This document shows positions 1-7,937 of a stretch of DNA of 64,000 bases, piece after piece. The DNA is from an uncultured Anaerolineae bacterium (GTDB lineage Bacteria; Chloroflexota; Anaerolineae; Promineifilales; Promineifilaceae). Position 1 is the stretch's first letter. Each line of letters opens with the position of its first letter. The notes beneath the pieces are model-generated. The model did not search any database. It was given only the letters and a program-made list of their open reading frames with translations, and was not told where the DNA came from. The DNA lies in the NCBI GenBank assembly GCA_905479495.1, contig CAJQMR010000013.1, positions 124,001 through 188,000 of the forward strand, in the 5' to 3' direction. Made by a program: the position numbers and the translations under genes.

Positions 1-7
1 GGTGAAA

Positions 8-47
8 GGTAAAAGTAATAATTCTTTCACTTTTCACTTATTACTCT
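8..47. repeat. Degenerate inverted intergenic repeat
   Basis: The AT-rich segment before the first gene holds short inverted words: AGTAATAA pairs with TTATTACT, and GTGAAA recurs as TTTTCAC. It resembles the word-shuffled spacer at 868-920. It is probably a non-coding repeat; no function can be assigned. Confidence 0.4.
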
Positions 48-78
48 TTATTTGTAAACCAAAAGGCAAAAAAGCTTT

Positions 79-867
79 ATGACATCAACAACTTCAACAC
101 CCCCCACCCGCCCTCTGGAACCGCAAAAGCGCGCCATTGTAGTTGGCGCTTCGTCTGGGATTGGGGCGGCGCTGGTGCGCGAACTGGCCCAGAGCGGTTA
201 CAGTGTGGCCGCGGTAGCCCGGCGCGAAGCCAGGCTACAGGAATTAAGCGACTCAGTGAATACGGCCGTTCCCCACGGTCATGTTTCTATCTACAGCCAC
301 AATGTCACCAACTACGATGAAATCCCCACCCTCTTCCAAACCATCGTGCAAGAGCTGGGCGGGCTGGACCTGATTGTGTACAACGCAGGCGTGCAGCCCT
401 CTGTCACTATCAACGAATATAATTTTGAGAAAGATCGCAAAATGATCGAAGTGAATTTACTGGGGGCCATTGCCTGGCTCAACCAGGCGGCACTCCGCTT
501 TGAACGGGCTGGGCAGGGCAACATCGTCGGCATCGGCTCCATCGCTGGGGACCGAGGCCGTGTGGGGTCGCCAGTTTACAACACCAGCAAAGCAGGCCTG
601 GCCACCTACCTGGAATCCCTGCGCAACCGGCTAACGCGACACGGTGTCACGGTAACCACCGTTAAGCCAGGCTATGTAGACACCGTTATATTAAGAGAAA
701 ACGCCGCCAATCCATTCTGGGTGATCGCCCCCCAGGAAGCGGCCAGGCAAATTCACAAAGCAGTTAAGCGAGGCAGGCAAACCGTGTACGTGCCCGCCCG
801 CTGGGGGCTTATCGGGTTAATTATTCGCCACATCCCCTCCATTATTTTTAGACGATTAAGTTTTTAG
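79..867 (+). CDS. SDR-family oxidoreductase, DprE2-like
   Basis: A 262-residue short-chain dehydrogenase/reductase. The Rossmann motif VVGASSGIGAA is near residue 20, the NAG motif is in YNAGVQPS, and the YNTSK catalytic Tyr/Lys motif is near residue 170. The C-terminus RHIPSIIFRRLSF closely resembles the end of mycobacterial DprE2 as I recall it, and the last helix is hydrophobic. DprE2 reduces the 2'-keto intermediate that DprE1 makes while epimerising polyprenyl-phosphoryl-ribose to arabinose. The next gene is DprE1-like, 69 bp downstream on the same strand, which supports the pairing. The ATG follows an AAAAGG-like ribosome site. SDR membership is secure; the DprE2 role is an inference from the C-terminus and the neighbour. 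Confidence 0.85.
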   Translation: MTSTTSTPPTRPLEPQKRAIVVGASSGIGAALVRELAQSGYSVAAVARREARLQELSDSVNTAVPHGHVSIYSHNVTNYDEIPTLFQTIVQELGGLDLIVYNAGVQPSVTINEYNFEKDRKMIEVNLLGAIAWLNQAALRFERAGQGNIVGIGSIAGDRGRVGSPVYNTSKAGLATYLESLRNRLTRHGVTVTTVKPGYVDTVILRENAANPFWVIAPQEAARQIHKAVKRGRQTVYVPARWGLIGLIIRHIPSIIFRRLSF

Positions 868-920
868 TAATTGAGTAACTGAGTAACCAGATAATTGCCA
901 AATTACTAAATTACTCAATC
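868..920. repeat. Inverted repeat between the DprE2- and DprE1-like genes
   Basis: ATTGAGTAA (870-878) pairs with TTACTCAAT (911-919), with further copies of the words GAGTAAC and AATTACT between them. It looks like a degenerate, word-shuffled intergenic repeat. It lacks a T-run, so it is not a standard terminator. Confidence 0.5.
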
Positions 921-936
921 ACCATCCAGCAATATC

Positions 937-2388
937 ATGATTAAACAAGAAATTCAAAACGAAACTGAGATAACAACAACACAACCTTTACCAGCAGATC
1001 GGTTAGAGGCAATGGCCGGCTGGGGTGGGTCCAACAGCGGTATGGCCTATCTGTATCGGCCCAGCACGGTGGCGCAACTGCGGCAGATTTTTGATTTTGC
1101 AGCGCAGAACGGCCGTACTATCGGCTTCCGTGGCGGGGGCAACAGCTATGGCGACGCCGCCATGAACGATGAAAGCATCGTGCTGGACCTGACCCGGATG
1201 AATCGCATTTTGGCGTGGGACCCAGAAAACGGCCGTCTCACCGTAGAGCCCGGCGTAACGTTGCAGCGCGTTTGGGAATACGTTGTTGAGGATGGCTGGT
1301 GGGTACCCGTGGCCACTGGCACAGCCAAAATCACCGTCGGCGGCGGAGCGGCCATGAACGTCCACGGCAAAAACGCCTGGAAGATGGGCACCTTTGGCGA
1401 ACACATCTACGAATTTGACCTGATGCTGCCTTCCGGCGAAATTAAAACCTGCAACCGCAACCAAAACAGCGACCTCTTTTTTGCCGCGATTGGTGGTTTT
1501 GGCATGTTGGGCTGCTTCACCAGCCTCACCCTACACCTCAAGCGCATTTACTCCGGCCTGCTGCAAGTGGAAGCCCTGACCAAACCCAATTTGAGCAGCA
1601 CCATGCAATGGTTCGAAGACTATATGCATAATTCAGATTATCTGGTGGGCTGGCTGGATGCTTTTAGCAAGGGCAAAAAGCTGGGACGCAGCGAACTGCA
1701 CCGTGGCATCTACCTCAAACCAGGTGAAGATCCCAACCCGCAGCAAACGCTGCGCTTAGAAACCCAACGCATTGATCCAGACATCATGGGCTTTTTCCCC
1801 CGCTCGGCGTTGTGGCGCTTTCAACGGCCGTTTTGGAACAACTTCGGCATGCGCTTTGTCAACATTGGCAAATTCAGCATGGCCCGTCTGCGCGACGGGG
1901 CCATCGGCCGCGAGCCACACGCCCATTTCCACTTTTTGCTCGATTCACTCGATTGGCGCAAACCGTTCGGCCCCGGTGGATTGATTCAATACCAGCCGTT
2001 TATCCCCAAAGAGACGGCCGAAGAGGCCTTTACCCAAATTTTGCAGCTCGGTCAGCAGCGCAGCCTGCCCAACTTCCTTACCGTTATGAAGCGGCACCGG
2101 CCCGACCCGTTTTGGTTGACCCATGCCCTGGATGGCTTTTCGCTGGCGATGGATTTCCGCATTACGCGGCGTAATCGGGAACGGATGGTACAGCTGGCTC
2201 AGGAAATGGATGAGATTGTCTTGCGAGCAAACGGCCGTTTCTATCTAGCCAAAGACAGTACCCTGCGCCCGCAAGTGGCCCGCGCCTACCTGGGCGAAGA
2301 AACCATCAAAAAATTCCTGGCCCTCAAACAACAGGTCGATCCCGAAAATTTGCTGCAAACGAACCTCTGGCGACGTTTGTTTTCGTAG
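937..2388 (+). CDS. FAD-linked oxidase, DprE1-like
   Basis: A 483-residue protein of the FAD_binding_4 / aldonolactone oxidase group. GWGGSNS near residue 28, GGGNSYGDAAMN near 68, GGGAAMNVHGKN near 133 and FYLAKDS near 428 line up with the flavin-binding and active-site segments of mycobacterial DprE1 (decaprenylphosphoryl-ribose 2'-oxidase). The Tyr of SYGD, the His of HGKN and the Lys of AKDS are kept. The Cys that benzothiazinone drugs attack in DprE1 (segment WNICVDF) is Ala here (FSLAMDF, near residue 403). It follows the DprE2-like SDR and probably forms a two-gene unit with it. The polyprenyl-ribose substrate is inferred; another sugar alcohol or lactone oxidase is the alternative. 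No clear Shine-Dalgarno precedes the ATG. Confidence 0.85.
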   Translation: MIKQEIQNETEITTTQPLPADRLEAMAGWGGSNSGMAYLYRPSTVAQLRQIFDFAAQNGRTIGFRGGGNSYGDAAMNDESIVLDLTRMNRILAWDPENGRLTVEPGVTLQRVWEYVVEDGWWVPVATGTAKITVGGGAAMNVHGKNAWKMGTFGEHIYEFDLMLPSGEIKTCNRNQNSDLFFAAIGGFGMLGCFTSLTLHLKRIYSGLLQVEALTKPNLSSTMQWFEDYMHNSDYLVGWLDAFSKGKKLGRSELHRGIYLKPGEDPNPQQTLRLETQRIDPDIMGFFPRSALWRFQRPFWNNFGMRFVNIGKFSMARLRDGAIGREPHAHFHFLLDSLDWRKPFGPGGLIQYQPFIPKETAEEAFTQILQLGQQRSLPNFLTVMKRHRPDPFWLTHALDGFSLAMDFRITRRNRERMVQLAQEMDEIVLRANGRFYLAKDSTLRPQVARAYLGEETIKKFLALKQQVDPENLLQTNLWRRLFS

Positions 2389-2458
2389 GTCAATTTTGCA
2401 AAATTGACCAACAATTTAGTTGCTGAGATTGGTTCAATCTTAAAGGCTGGACCAATCT
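2388..2458. repeat. Two stacked palindromes, possible terminator
   Basis: GGTCAATTTTGCAAAATTGACC (22 bases, 2388-2409, perfect palindrome) begins inside the stop codon of the oxidase gene. A second stem, AGATTGGT/ACCAATCT (2426-2433 and 2451-2458), follows and is trailed by AAAATTTTTAG. The second stem with its T-run could end transcription. Confidence 0.55.
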
Positions 2459-2491
2459 AAAATTTTTAGACGCTCACGAAGGAGAAGTTTC

Positions 2492-4051
2492 ATGTCGCGT
2501 ACGACTATTTCTGTTCTTGCCCTGCTGATCCTCGTCCTGTCCATGTCCTTGCTCACCCCCATCGTCCGCGCCGATACCCCGCAACCGGCCCCAGAAACGG
2601 CCGTTACCGCCCTGCAAGATGAACCCGTCACACAAGATGGCACATCCTCCTCTGCGGGAAGCTCCTTCTTCGATGGCGTAGGCGCAATTTTTGCGACACT
2701 CGGTGTCTATGTCGTTACCATGTTCACCATGGCCATTGGCACCGAAATTGTTGTCGATATTTTTAAGGGGATTTTGGGCAAGCCACTGGGCCTGAAAAGC
2801 CAACCCAACTCTCGCAAAACGCTGGCCGAATATCAGGCATTTTTGCCGGGCCAGCTGGAAGACTTAGGTGTTTCCTCTGAAGCCAAGCTGAAGATAGAAA
2901 AACAGATCGGACAATTAAATAAGCTGCTGGAACCGGCTTTCACGGCGGAAACAGTGGTCAATCATTTGCGAGAACAAGAATTTACGGCCGCTTTAGCCGC
3001 ACTTGGTTTAGAAGATATTGGCGACGACACCATTAACCAGATCAAAGACGTAACGCAGCAAGAACTACAAAAAGCTATCGAGCAAATTGATACCAAGACC
3101 ACGCTGGGAAAAGCTGTGCAGGTAGCACTAGAACGGGGCAATCTTCTGGAAAAAGCGAATAAAGCGATTGATCGATTGGCGCGAAAGGCAACGGCCGTTA
3201 CCCCCGATCAAATCTATCAGGCCACGGCCACCCTGGTCACTGGAGAGATTGCCGAAGGGGTTACTGCCTGGACACGCGCCTACCTCACCAGCTTACAAGA
3301 AGAAAGCTACGAGGCTGCCAAAACCACCTACGATAACCAGCTCCGACCGCAAATCATCTCTTTCGGCCTGCCAACCAACGTGCAACAGCAAATCACCGAT
3401 CAGTTTGAAAAATACCTGGAAAACTTAAACACCTATCGCGGCACAGATGTCTATTTAGAATCGCTGAATCGTTTGCTATACGAACTAGAAGTGCAGCGTG
3501 ACGAGGTGCAAAGCTGGATTGGCCAAATGTGGCAGCAATTAGTCAACGGCGTAAAGAGGATATTGATTCGCGCGCCACGAATGCAGCACCCCAAACTGGC
3601 ACCGGTCACCTACAATCCCCACATTAAAGACAGCACAGAAGCTGCCGCCAAACTTCTGGACCTTGAGCGAAAAGAAAAAGAGTTGGAAAGTAAACGCATC
3701 CGCCGCACCCGCTTTATTTCGGTGCTGTTTGGCATATTTCTTGCCTACATGCTGCAAATAGACTCAGCTGACTTGCTGCAAGATTTGTTTCCAACGGGTG
3801 CCAACTTCCTTTCTTTAACACTACTGCCAGATTCATTTATTAACTGGGCCCAAAACGCTTTTCGTTTACAGCAGGTATTTAACCTGACGGCTGGTGTCAT
3901 CTTAACGGGCCTGGCCGCCAGTGCCGGTTCGGGTTTCTGGCACGACCAACTCTCGCGTCTGCAATCAATCAAAAAGGGTGTGGATCAGGCACAGGCAGCA
4001 TTACAACCCATTATCATTCAAACGCGTGCAGAAACGGCTGATAAAAGCTAA
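2492..4051 (+). CDS. Unknown membrane protein
   Basis: I do not recognise this 519-residue protein. It begins with a signal peptide or anchor (about residues 5-27), then a hydrophobic segment around 55-85 containing TMAIGTEIVVDIFKG. A long helical, mostly polar stretch with few breaks (about 110-400) follows. Two more hydrophobic segments lie near 410-430 and 460-480, the last containing ASAGSGFWHDQ. The charged middle is likely coiled-coil. The start is well supported: AAGGAGAAG sits 7 bases before the ATG. It is probably monocistronic, with palindromes upstream and a convergent gene downstream. The topology suggests an envelope structural protein, but no function is claimed. Confidence 0.75.
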   Translation: MSRTTISVLALLILVLSMSLLTPIVRADTPQPAPETAVTALQDEPVTQDGTSSSAGSSFFDGVGAIFATLGVYVVTMFTMAIGTEIVVDIFKGILGKPLGLKSQPNSRKTLAEYQAFLPGQLEDLGVSSEAKLKIEKQIGQLNKLLEPAFTAETVVNHLREQEFTAALAALGLEDIGDDTINQIKDVTQQELQKAIEQIDTKTTLGKAVQVALERGNLLEKANKAIDRLARKATAVTPDQIYQATATLVTGEIAEGVTAWTRAYLTSLQEESYEAAKTTYDNQLRPQIISFGLPTNVQQQITDQFEKYLENLNTYRGTDVYLESLNRLLYELEVQRDEVQSWIGQMWQQLVNGVKRILIRAPRMQHPKLAPVTYNPHIKDSTEAAAKLLDLERKEKELESKRIRRTRFISVLFGIFLAYMLQIDSADLLQDLFPTGANFLSLTLLPDSFINWAQNAFRLQQVFNLTAGVILTGLAASAGSGFWHDQLSRLQSIKKGVDQAQAALQPIIIQTRAETADKS

Positions 4052-4122
4052 ATTAAACAGCGGAAACGTGATGCATGACTTAGACATCACGCATTACGTT
4101 TCACACCTTCTTCTTTTTGTAT

Positions 4123-4491
4123 TTACTCTCTAGGAAGTTTGTATTTGTTATAGCGGGTGAAAAAATCGTGCTCACCGATCAGAGTGGTGAGACGCATGTG
4201 TAGGGGACGGCCGTCTTCAACTTCATAAGCCAGCGTCACCTGGTTGCCAATAATTTCGCGCACCAGCACCCAGTAGGGAATGGTCATCTCTTCTTTGGGG
4301 CGCATTTCGCCATCTTTTGTTTCCTGGCGACCCGCCAACAGCTCATCTAAACGCACAAAATATTTATCGGCCGCTGGAATCGTATCCAAAATTTCGGCAC
4401 GAAAAATAGCGCGAATAAAGTCACCATCAGGCAGTTTCCAAACAAATTGAACCGGGAACCAATCTCCGGCTGTTCTTTTTGCTTCAGGCAT
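4123..4491 (-). CDS. Hypothetical protein, 122 aa
   Basis: A soluble, charged 122-residue protein without signal peptide or membrane segment, containing DWFPVQFVWKLPDGD and IPYWVLVREIIGNQ. I do not recognise the family. It has ordinary codon use and lies downstream of the MalK-type gene on the same strand, but a hairpin at 4511-4550 separates the two, so it may be transcribed separately. The next gene (2492-4051) is convergent. Confidence 0.6.
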   Translation of the reverse strand: MPEAKRTAGDWFPVQFVWKLPDGDFIRAIFRAEILDTIPAADKYFVRLDELLAGRQETKDGEMRPKEEMTIPYWVLVREIIGNQVTLAYEVEDGRPLHMRLTTLIGEHDFFTRYNKYKLPRE

Positions 4492-4510
4492 ACGGAATCG
4501 GGTTTAAAAT

Positions 4511-4550
4511 GAAAAAGCCGCCTCCAATTGAAAAATGGGAGACGGCCGTT
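4511..4550. terminator. Bidirectional rho-independent terminator
   Basis: GCCGCCTCC (4517-4525) pairs with GGAGACGGC (4538-4546) with one wobble or mismatch. It is flanked by A-runs on the left and T-runs on the right, so it can act on either strand. It most likely ends the leftward MalK-type gene. Its right arm contains one copy of ACGGCCGT. Confidence 0.7.
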
Positions 4551-4567
4551 TTTACAAAATAATTTAC

Positions 4568-5668
4568 TTAGCGAATTGCTTCCTCAGTGGCCTTGTCGAA
4601 CAAATGCATGTTGGTCATATCCATGACCAGATCAATCTTGTTGCCAAAACCGACGCTCATGCGCGTATCCACGGTGGCAACCAGACTGTTGCGGCCAGAG
4701 TTAACAAACAGATGCTGCTCGTGGCCCAATAGCTCGACTACCTCAACCGTTCCTTCCATGGGTGCGGCCTTGATGTTCGGTGGGGCAAATTCTGGCGCAT
4801 GGACATGCTCTGGACGCATACCAAAAACAACTTCTTTGCCCACATAGGCATTGTATGGCCCTTTGCGATCGTCTGGTACCTGAACGCGGAAGTCGCCAGT
4901 GTCAATGTACAAATTACCTTCCTCACCCACCAGGGTGCTATCGAAGAAGTTCATGCTGGGGCTGCCGATGAAGCCAGCCACAAAGATGTTGGCCGGAACG
5001 TTGTACAAATTACGCGGGGAATCGATCTGCATCAATTTACCATCGCTCAACACGGCAATACGATCACCCATCGTCATTGCTTCTACCTGATCGTGGGTTA
5101 CGTAAATAAACGTGGTTCCCAAGCGCTTGTGCAATTTGCTAATCTCGGCTCGAGCCGTCACGCGCAGCTTGGCATCCAGGTTAGAAAGAGGCTCATCCAT
5201 GAGGAATACAGATGGTTCGCGCACAATGGCTCGCCCAACAGCCACACGCTGCCGCTGACCACCAGACAAAGCTTTGGGCTTGCGGTCTAGCAATTGGGCC
5301 AGACCCAAAATGTCGGCTGCTTCTTTCACGCGGCGGTCGATTTCTGACTTGGGCGTTTTGCGCAGCTTCAGGCCAAAAGCCATATTATCGTATACCGACA
5401 TATGGGGGTACAAAGCATAGCTTTGGAACACCATGGCGATGTCACGGTCTTTGGGGGGCACATCGTTCACAACGCGATCACCGATGAGAATTTCACCCTC
5501 GGTGATTTCTTCCAGTCCGGCCAACATACGCAGATTGGTGGATTTGCCGCAACCAGATGGGCCGACAAAAACAACAAACTCTTTGTCTGCAATTTCCATG
5601 CTCAAATCAGTCACGACGGTCACATCGCCAAACCGCTTATATACATGCCGATAACTTACACTTGCCAT
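4568..5668 (-). CDS. Sugar ABC transporter ATPase, MalK/UgpC/MsmK type
   Basis: This 366-residue ATPase drives uptake of a sugar or glycerol-phosphate-like substrate at the inner face of the membrane. Walker A is GPSGCGKST (near 38), the signature is LSGGQRQRVAVGRA (near 135) and Walker B is VFLMDEPLSNLDAK. The regulatory OB-fold (MalK C-domain) runs from about residue 235 and includes GMRPEHVHAP. The ORF-track start is too long: ATG at 5668 follows AAGGAGAT and gives the canonical MASVSYRHVYKRFG N-terminus. No permease or binding-protein gene is nearby, so it may be a shared ATPase serving several importers, as known for MsmK-type proteins. The substrate cannot be told. Confidence 0.92.
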   Translation of the reverse strand: MASVSYRHVYKRFGDVTVVTDLSMEIADKEFVVFVGPSGCGKSTNLRMLAGLEEITEGEILIGDRVVNDVPPKDRDIAMVFQSYALYPHMSVYDNMAFGLKLRKTPKSEIDRRVKEAADILGLAQLLDRKPKALSGGQRQRVAVGRAIVREPSVFLMDEPLSNLDAKLRVTARAEISKLHKRLGTTFIYVTHDQVEAMTMGDRIAVLSDGKLMQIDSPRNLYNVPANIFVAGFIGSPSMNFFDSTLVGEEGNLYIDTGDFRVQVPDDRKGPYNAYVGKEVVFGMRPEHVHAPEFAPPNIKAAPMEGTVEVVELLGHEQHLFVNSGRNSLVATVDTRMSVGFGNKIDLVMDMTNMHLFDKATEEAIR

Positions 5669-5701
5669 TTGTATCTCCTTATAGTTGGTTATGGGTGAGG
5701 T

Positions 5702-5730
5702 ACTATAACGGCCGTTCCAACCCCTGTCAA
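5702..5730 (-). promoter_or_regulatory. Sigma70-type promoter of the MalK-type gene
   Basis: On the minus strand TTGACA (5725-5730) and TATAGT (5702-5707) are separated by exactly 17 bp. The start site would be near 5695, giving a leader of about 27 bases with a good ribosome site. The spacer contains AACGGCCGTT, a member of the window-wide palindrome family. Confidence 0.75.
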
Positions 5731-5769
5731 AAAAAATCAAAGAAATGTCTAATCGCGTGGTGTTACGCG

Positions 5770-6111
5770 CTACTCTTCTTCCAGAGCCAAAATATCGGCC
5801 AGATCGCCATCCAGCGCAGCCATCTCTAAAATGCTGGGGGGTAGATCAGCCGGCAGATAATTGGCATAGCCATTGATCCAGTTCGCCACCGTCTGATGAT
5901 TCACCAACAAAAGACGACCAATTAAACGCAAGCTCAACCCTTCCAAATGCAAGGTCAAGGCCTGGAGGCGGATTTCTTCATCATAACCTGGGTCTTTGGG
6001 CATGGGCGTGTACCGACAGCCACATTGTTTACAGCGAAAGCGTTGGCTGCCGGCTGCGGTACGGCCGTCTTTAATCTGGCGCGTCTGGGCAGAACATTTA
6101 GGACAGATCAC
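5770..6111 (-). CDS. Zinc-ribbon plus helix-turn-helix protein (InsA-like)
   Basis: A 113-residue protein. An N-terminal zinc ribbon has CPKC (residues 3-6) and CKQCGCRY (near 27), and is followed by a helix-turn-helix around 48-75 (LSLRLIGRLLLVNHQTVANW). The layout matches the zinc-binding N-terminal part of IS1/IS1595-type transposases (InsA-like). There is no catalytic DDE domain and I see no terminal inverted repeats, so it is probably a domesticated DNA-binding protein, not a mobile element. It starts 12 bp after the kinase gene and is probably co-transcribed with it. The acidic tail (ILALEEE) is unlike a transposase. Confidence 0.7.
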   Translation of the reverse strand: MICPKCSAQTRQIKDGRTAAGSQRFRCKQCGCRYTPMPKDPGYDEEIRLQALTLHLEGLSLRLIGRLLLVNHQTVANWINGYANYLPADLPPSILEMAALDGDLADILALEEE

Positions 6112-6123
6112 AAGATTCTCTTC

Positions 6124-7098
6124 CTAAACAATGGTTACTATGATGGCAATCAGCAGCAGCAAAAAAGTAGCCAGCAAAGCAACCCAATTGGCCCGCAGCG
6201 CTGCGCCAATTCCTAGCGATTGGGGTCCAGGCGATTTCGCTCCAGGACGAGGCTGCAAGCCAAAAAAGACCTGACGAAAAGCGTCCACGCTAGACGGCCG
6301 TTCGTCTGGGTGCATCTCCATCGCCCATTGAATAGCCTCGGACACATGGGGGGACACCTTCGGATTCAGGCGGTGCGGTAGGGGCAAAGACGCGGGATTC
6401 AAAAAACGAGTCTTGGCATCAGGCGGCGGGAAATCGGTTAGCAGATGATACAACGTGGCCCCCAGCGCATAAATATCGGACCGCACATCGGTGTGGGCAC
6501 CATCACCACCATACTGCTCCAGCGGTGTATAAAGTGCCGTGCCGCGTCCCTGAACAACAGTGATTGTTCGCTCGTCATCTGTAGCCATCAGCTTGACCAG
6601 GCCAAAATCAACCAGCTTAATGCGATTGTCCAGTGTGAGTTTAATGTTGGCAGGTTTAATGTCTCGGTGTAAAACAGGAGGGTCCTGCCGATGAAGATAA
6701 GCCAGCCCGTCAAAAATCTGATTTGCCCAGGCTAGAATGTCTTCTTCCACCAGCGGTCCCTGATTTTCTTGTAGCAGCTGGCGCAGGTTTTGGCCCGTTA
6801 CAAAATCCATGACCAGGTAATCACGGCCGTTTTCCGTAAAAAAGTCTGATACTTTCGGCAAGCTGGGATGGTCAAGTTGGGCTAAAATACTGGCTTCTTG
6901 CAAAAATTGGCTCTGTGCCTGCTGCCGATAGGTGTCGTTGGCATTGGGATCTGGCTGTACTTCTTTTATTGCACACAAGCGGCCTGGCAAGCGTAAATCC
7001 TCAGCACGATAGACGCTGCCCATGCCACCCTGACCCACAATGTTGGTCAGCTTGTAACGTTCACGTAAAATAACACCACTTTCGAGCGTAACAAACAT
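6124..7098 (-). CDS. Membrane-anchored serine/threonine protein kinase
   Basis: A Hanks-type kinase of 324 residues. It shows the glycine loop GQGGMGSVY (near 20), the lysine in CAIKEV, the catalytic loop HRDIKPANIKL (near 140), the DFG motif DFGLVK and the GTALYTPLEQYGG activation segment. A single C-terminal membrane helix (WVALLATFLLLLIAIIVTIV) puts the kinase domain in the cytoplasm with almost nothing outside, so there is no sensor domain such as PASTA. The ORF track starts at a TTG; I prefer ATG at 7098, which starts at the usual distance before the glycine loop. It is divergent from an FHA-domain regulator, a likely phosphothreonine partner. Confidence 0.92.
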   Translation of the reverse strand: MFVTLESGVILRERYKLTNIVGQGGMGSVYRAEDLRLPGRLCAIKEVQPDPNANDTYRQQAQSQFLQEASILAQLDHPSLPKVSDFFTENGRDYLVMDFVTGQNLRQLLQENQGPLVEEDILAWANQIFDGLAYLHRQDPPVLHRDIKPANIKLTLDNRIKLVDFGLVKLMATDDERTITVVQGRGTALYTPLEQYGGDGAHTDVRSDIYALGATLYHLLTDFPPPDAKTRFLNPASLPLPHRLNPKVSPHVSEAIQWAMEMHPDERPSSVDAFRQVFFGLQPRPGAKSPGPQSLGIGAALRANWVALLATFLLLLIAIIVTIV

Positions 7099-7106
7099 AG
7101 GTTTAT

Positions 7107-7134
7107 AGTATACTGAACCTGTTCTGCCAAACAA
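7107..7134. promoter_or_regulatory. Divergent promoter with a shared palindromic -10 element
   Basis: AGTATACT (7107-7114) reads TATACT on both strands. Leftward, TTGTTT (7129-7134) is 16 bp upstream, which puts the transcript start within a few bases of the kinase ATG (leaderless or nearly so). Rightward, TATACT (7109-7114) would start about 35 bases before the FHA gene; its -35 is weak. Confidence 0.5.
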
Positions 7135-7154
7135 CTATTGAAGGGATGATAACC

Positions 7155-7799
7155 ATGAATGAAAAACCGGTATTAGTTGCTCGCGAAGGACAATTAGCTG
7201 GTCAACGCTGGACAATTGAAGGCGATGAATTTTTAATTGGTCGCGGGTCAGATTGTCAAATTGTCTTGCCTGAACGCCAGGTATCCCGCCACCATGTACG
7301 AATCACGCATGAAAACGGCCGTTACACCCTGCACGATTTAGGTAGCCGCAATGGCACACACCTGAATGGCAATCAAATTGAAGGGTCCACCGTTCTGCAA
7401 GATGGTGACGAAGTCTCCATCGCCTTGTGCGTCAAGCTTGTGTTTGTCGGCACAGATGCCACCATTCCCCTTACCTTTGAGCCACCCACACAGGAAGGCA
7501 ATCTTCAAATTGATGAAGCACAGCGCGCGGTCATCATCAACGGTGAAGAGCTAGATCCACCACTCTCGCTGGCGCAGTTCCGCCTGCTGGAGTTGCTCTA
7601 TAACGGCAAGGGTGCGGTTTGCAGCCGGGATGACATTGTAGAGGTCGTTTGGCCCGGCACAGATGGCCTGGGCGTCTCAGAACAAGCCATTGACGCCTTA
7701 GTGCGCCGCCTGCGTGACCGTCTGGCCGAACTGGACGAGTACAATTACATCGTCACCGTACGCGGCCACGGCTTCCGCATTGACAACGAGCCGCACTAG
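7155..7799 (+). CDS. FHA domain-winged helix regulator
   Basis: A 214-residue protein. An FHA domain (about residues 5-100) carries the phosphothreonine-binding motifs IGRGSDCQI, SRHHVRI and LHDLGSRNGTHLNG. A C-terminal OmpR/PhoB-type winged helix (about 120-210) shows PPLSLAQFRLLELLY and VTVRGHGFRI. It should bind DNA in response to a threonine-phosphorylated partner. The divergent kinase is the obvious candidate (inference). The order is the reverse of EmbR, where the DNA-binding domain is first. The ORF-track ATG at 7146 touches AAGGG; the second ATG at 7155 has the same AAGGG at 9-base spacing and is the better start. Confidence 0.88.
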   Translation: MNEKPVLVAREGQLAGQRWTIEGDEFLIGRGSDCQIVLPERQVSRHHVRITHENGRYTLHDLGSRNGTHLNGNQIEGSTVLQDGDEVSIALCVKLVFVGTDATIPLTFEPPTQEGNLQIDEAQRAVIINGEELDPPLSLAQFRLLELLYNGKGAVCSRDDIVEVVWPGTDGLGVSEQAIDALVRRLRDRLAELDEYNYIVTVRGHGFRIDNEPH

Positions 7800-7878
7800 T
7801 TTCGTAATCTGCGGTATTCATGGCATCTGAAGCTGCTAACAGGCACCTGCAGATGTCCTATACTTCATAAAACAAACA

Positions 7879-7916
7879 AAAAGGGCGCTATTGCCGTCGG
7901 CAAAAGCACCCTTTTT
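7879..7916. terminator. Convergent terminator hairpin
   Basis: AAGGGCGC (7881-7888) pairs with GCACCCTT around an unpaired ATTGCCGTCGGC loop and is bordered by A-rich and T-rich sequence. On the minus strand the one non-Watson-Crick pair becomes G-T. It lies between two convergent genes and can serve both. Confidence 0.65.
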
Positions 7917-7937
7917 ACTTCCGTATTCTCTGTAACT

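Noticed and set aside
5770-6111. Zinc-ribbon/HTH gene as an insertion sequence remnant
   Set aside because: No catalytic domain, terminal inverted repeats or target duplication are visible; it has an ordinary operon position.
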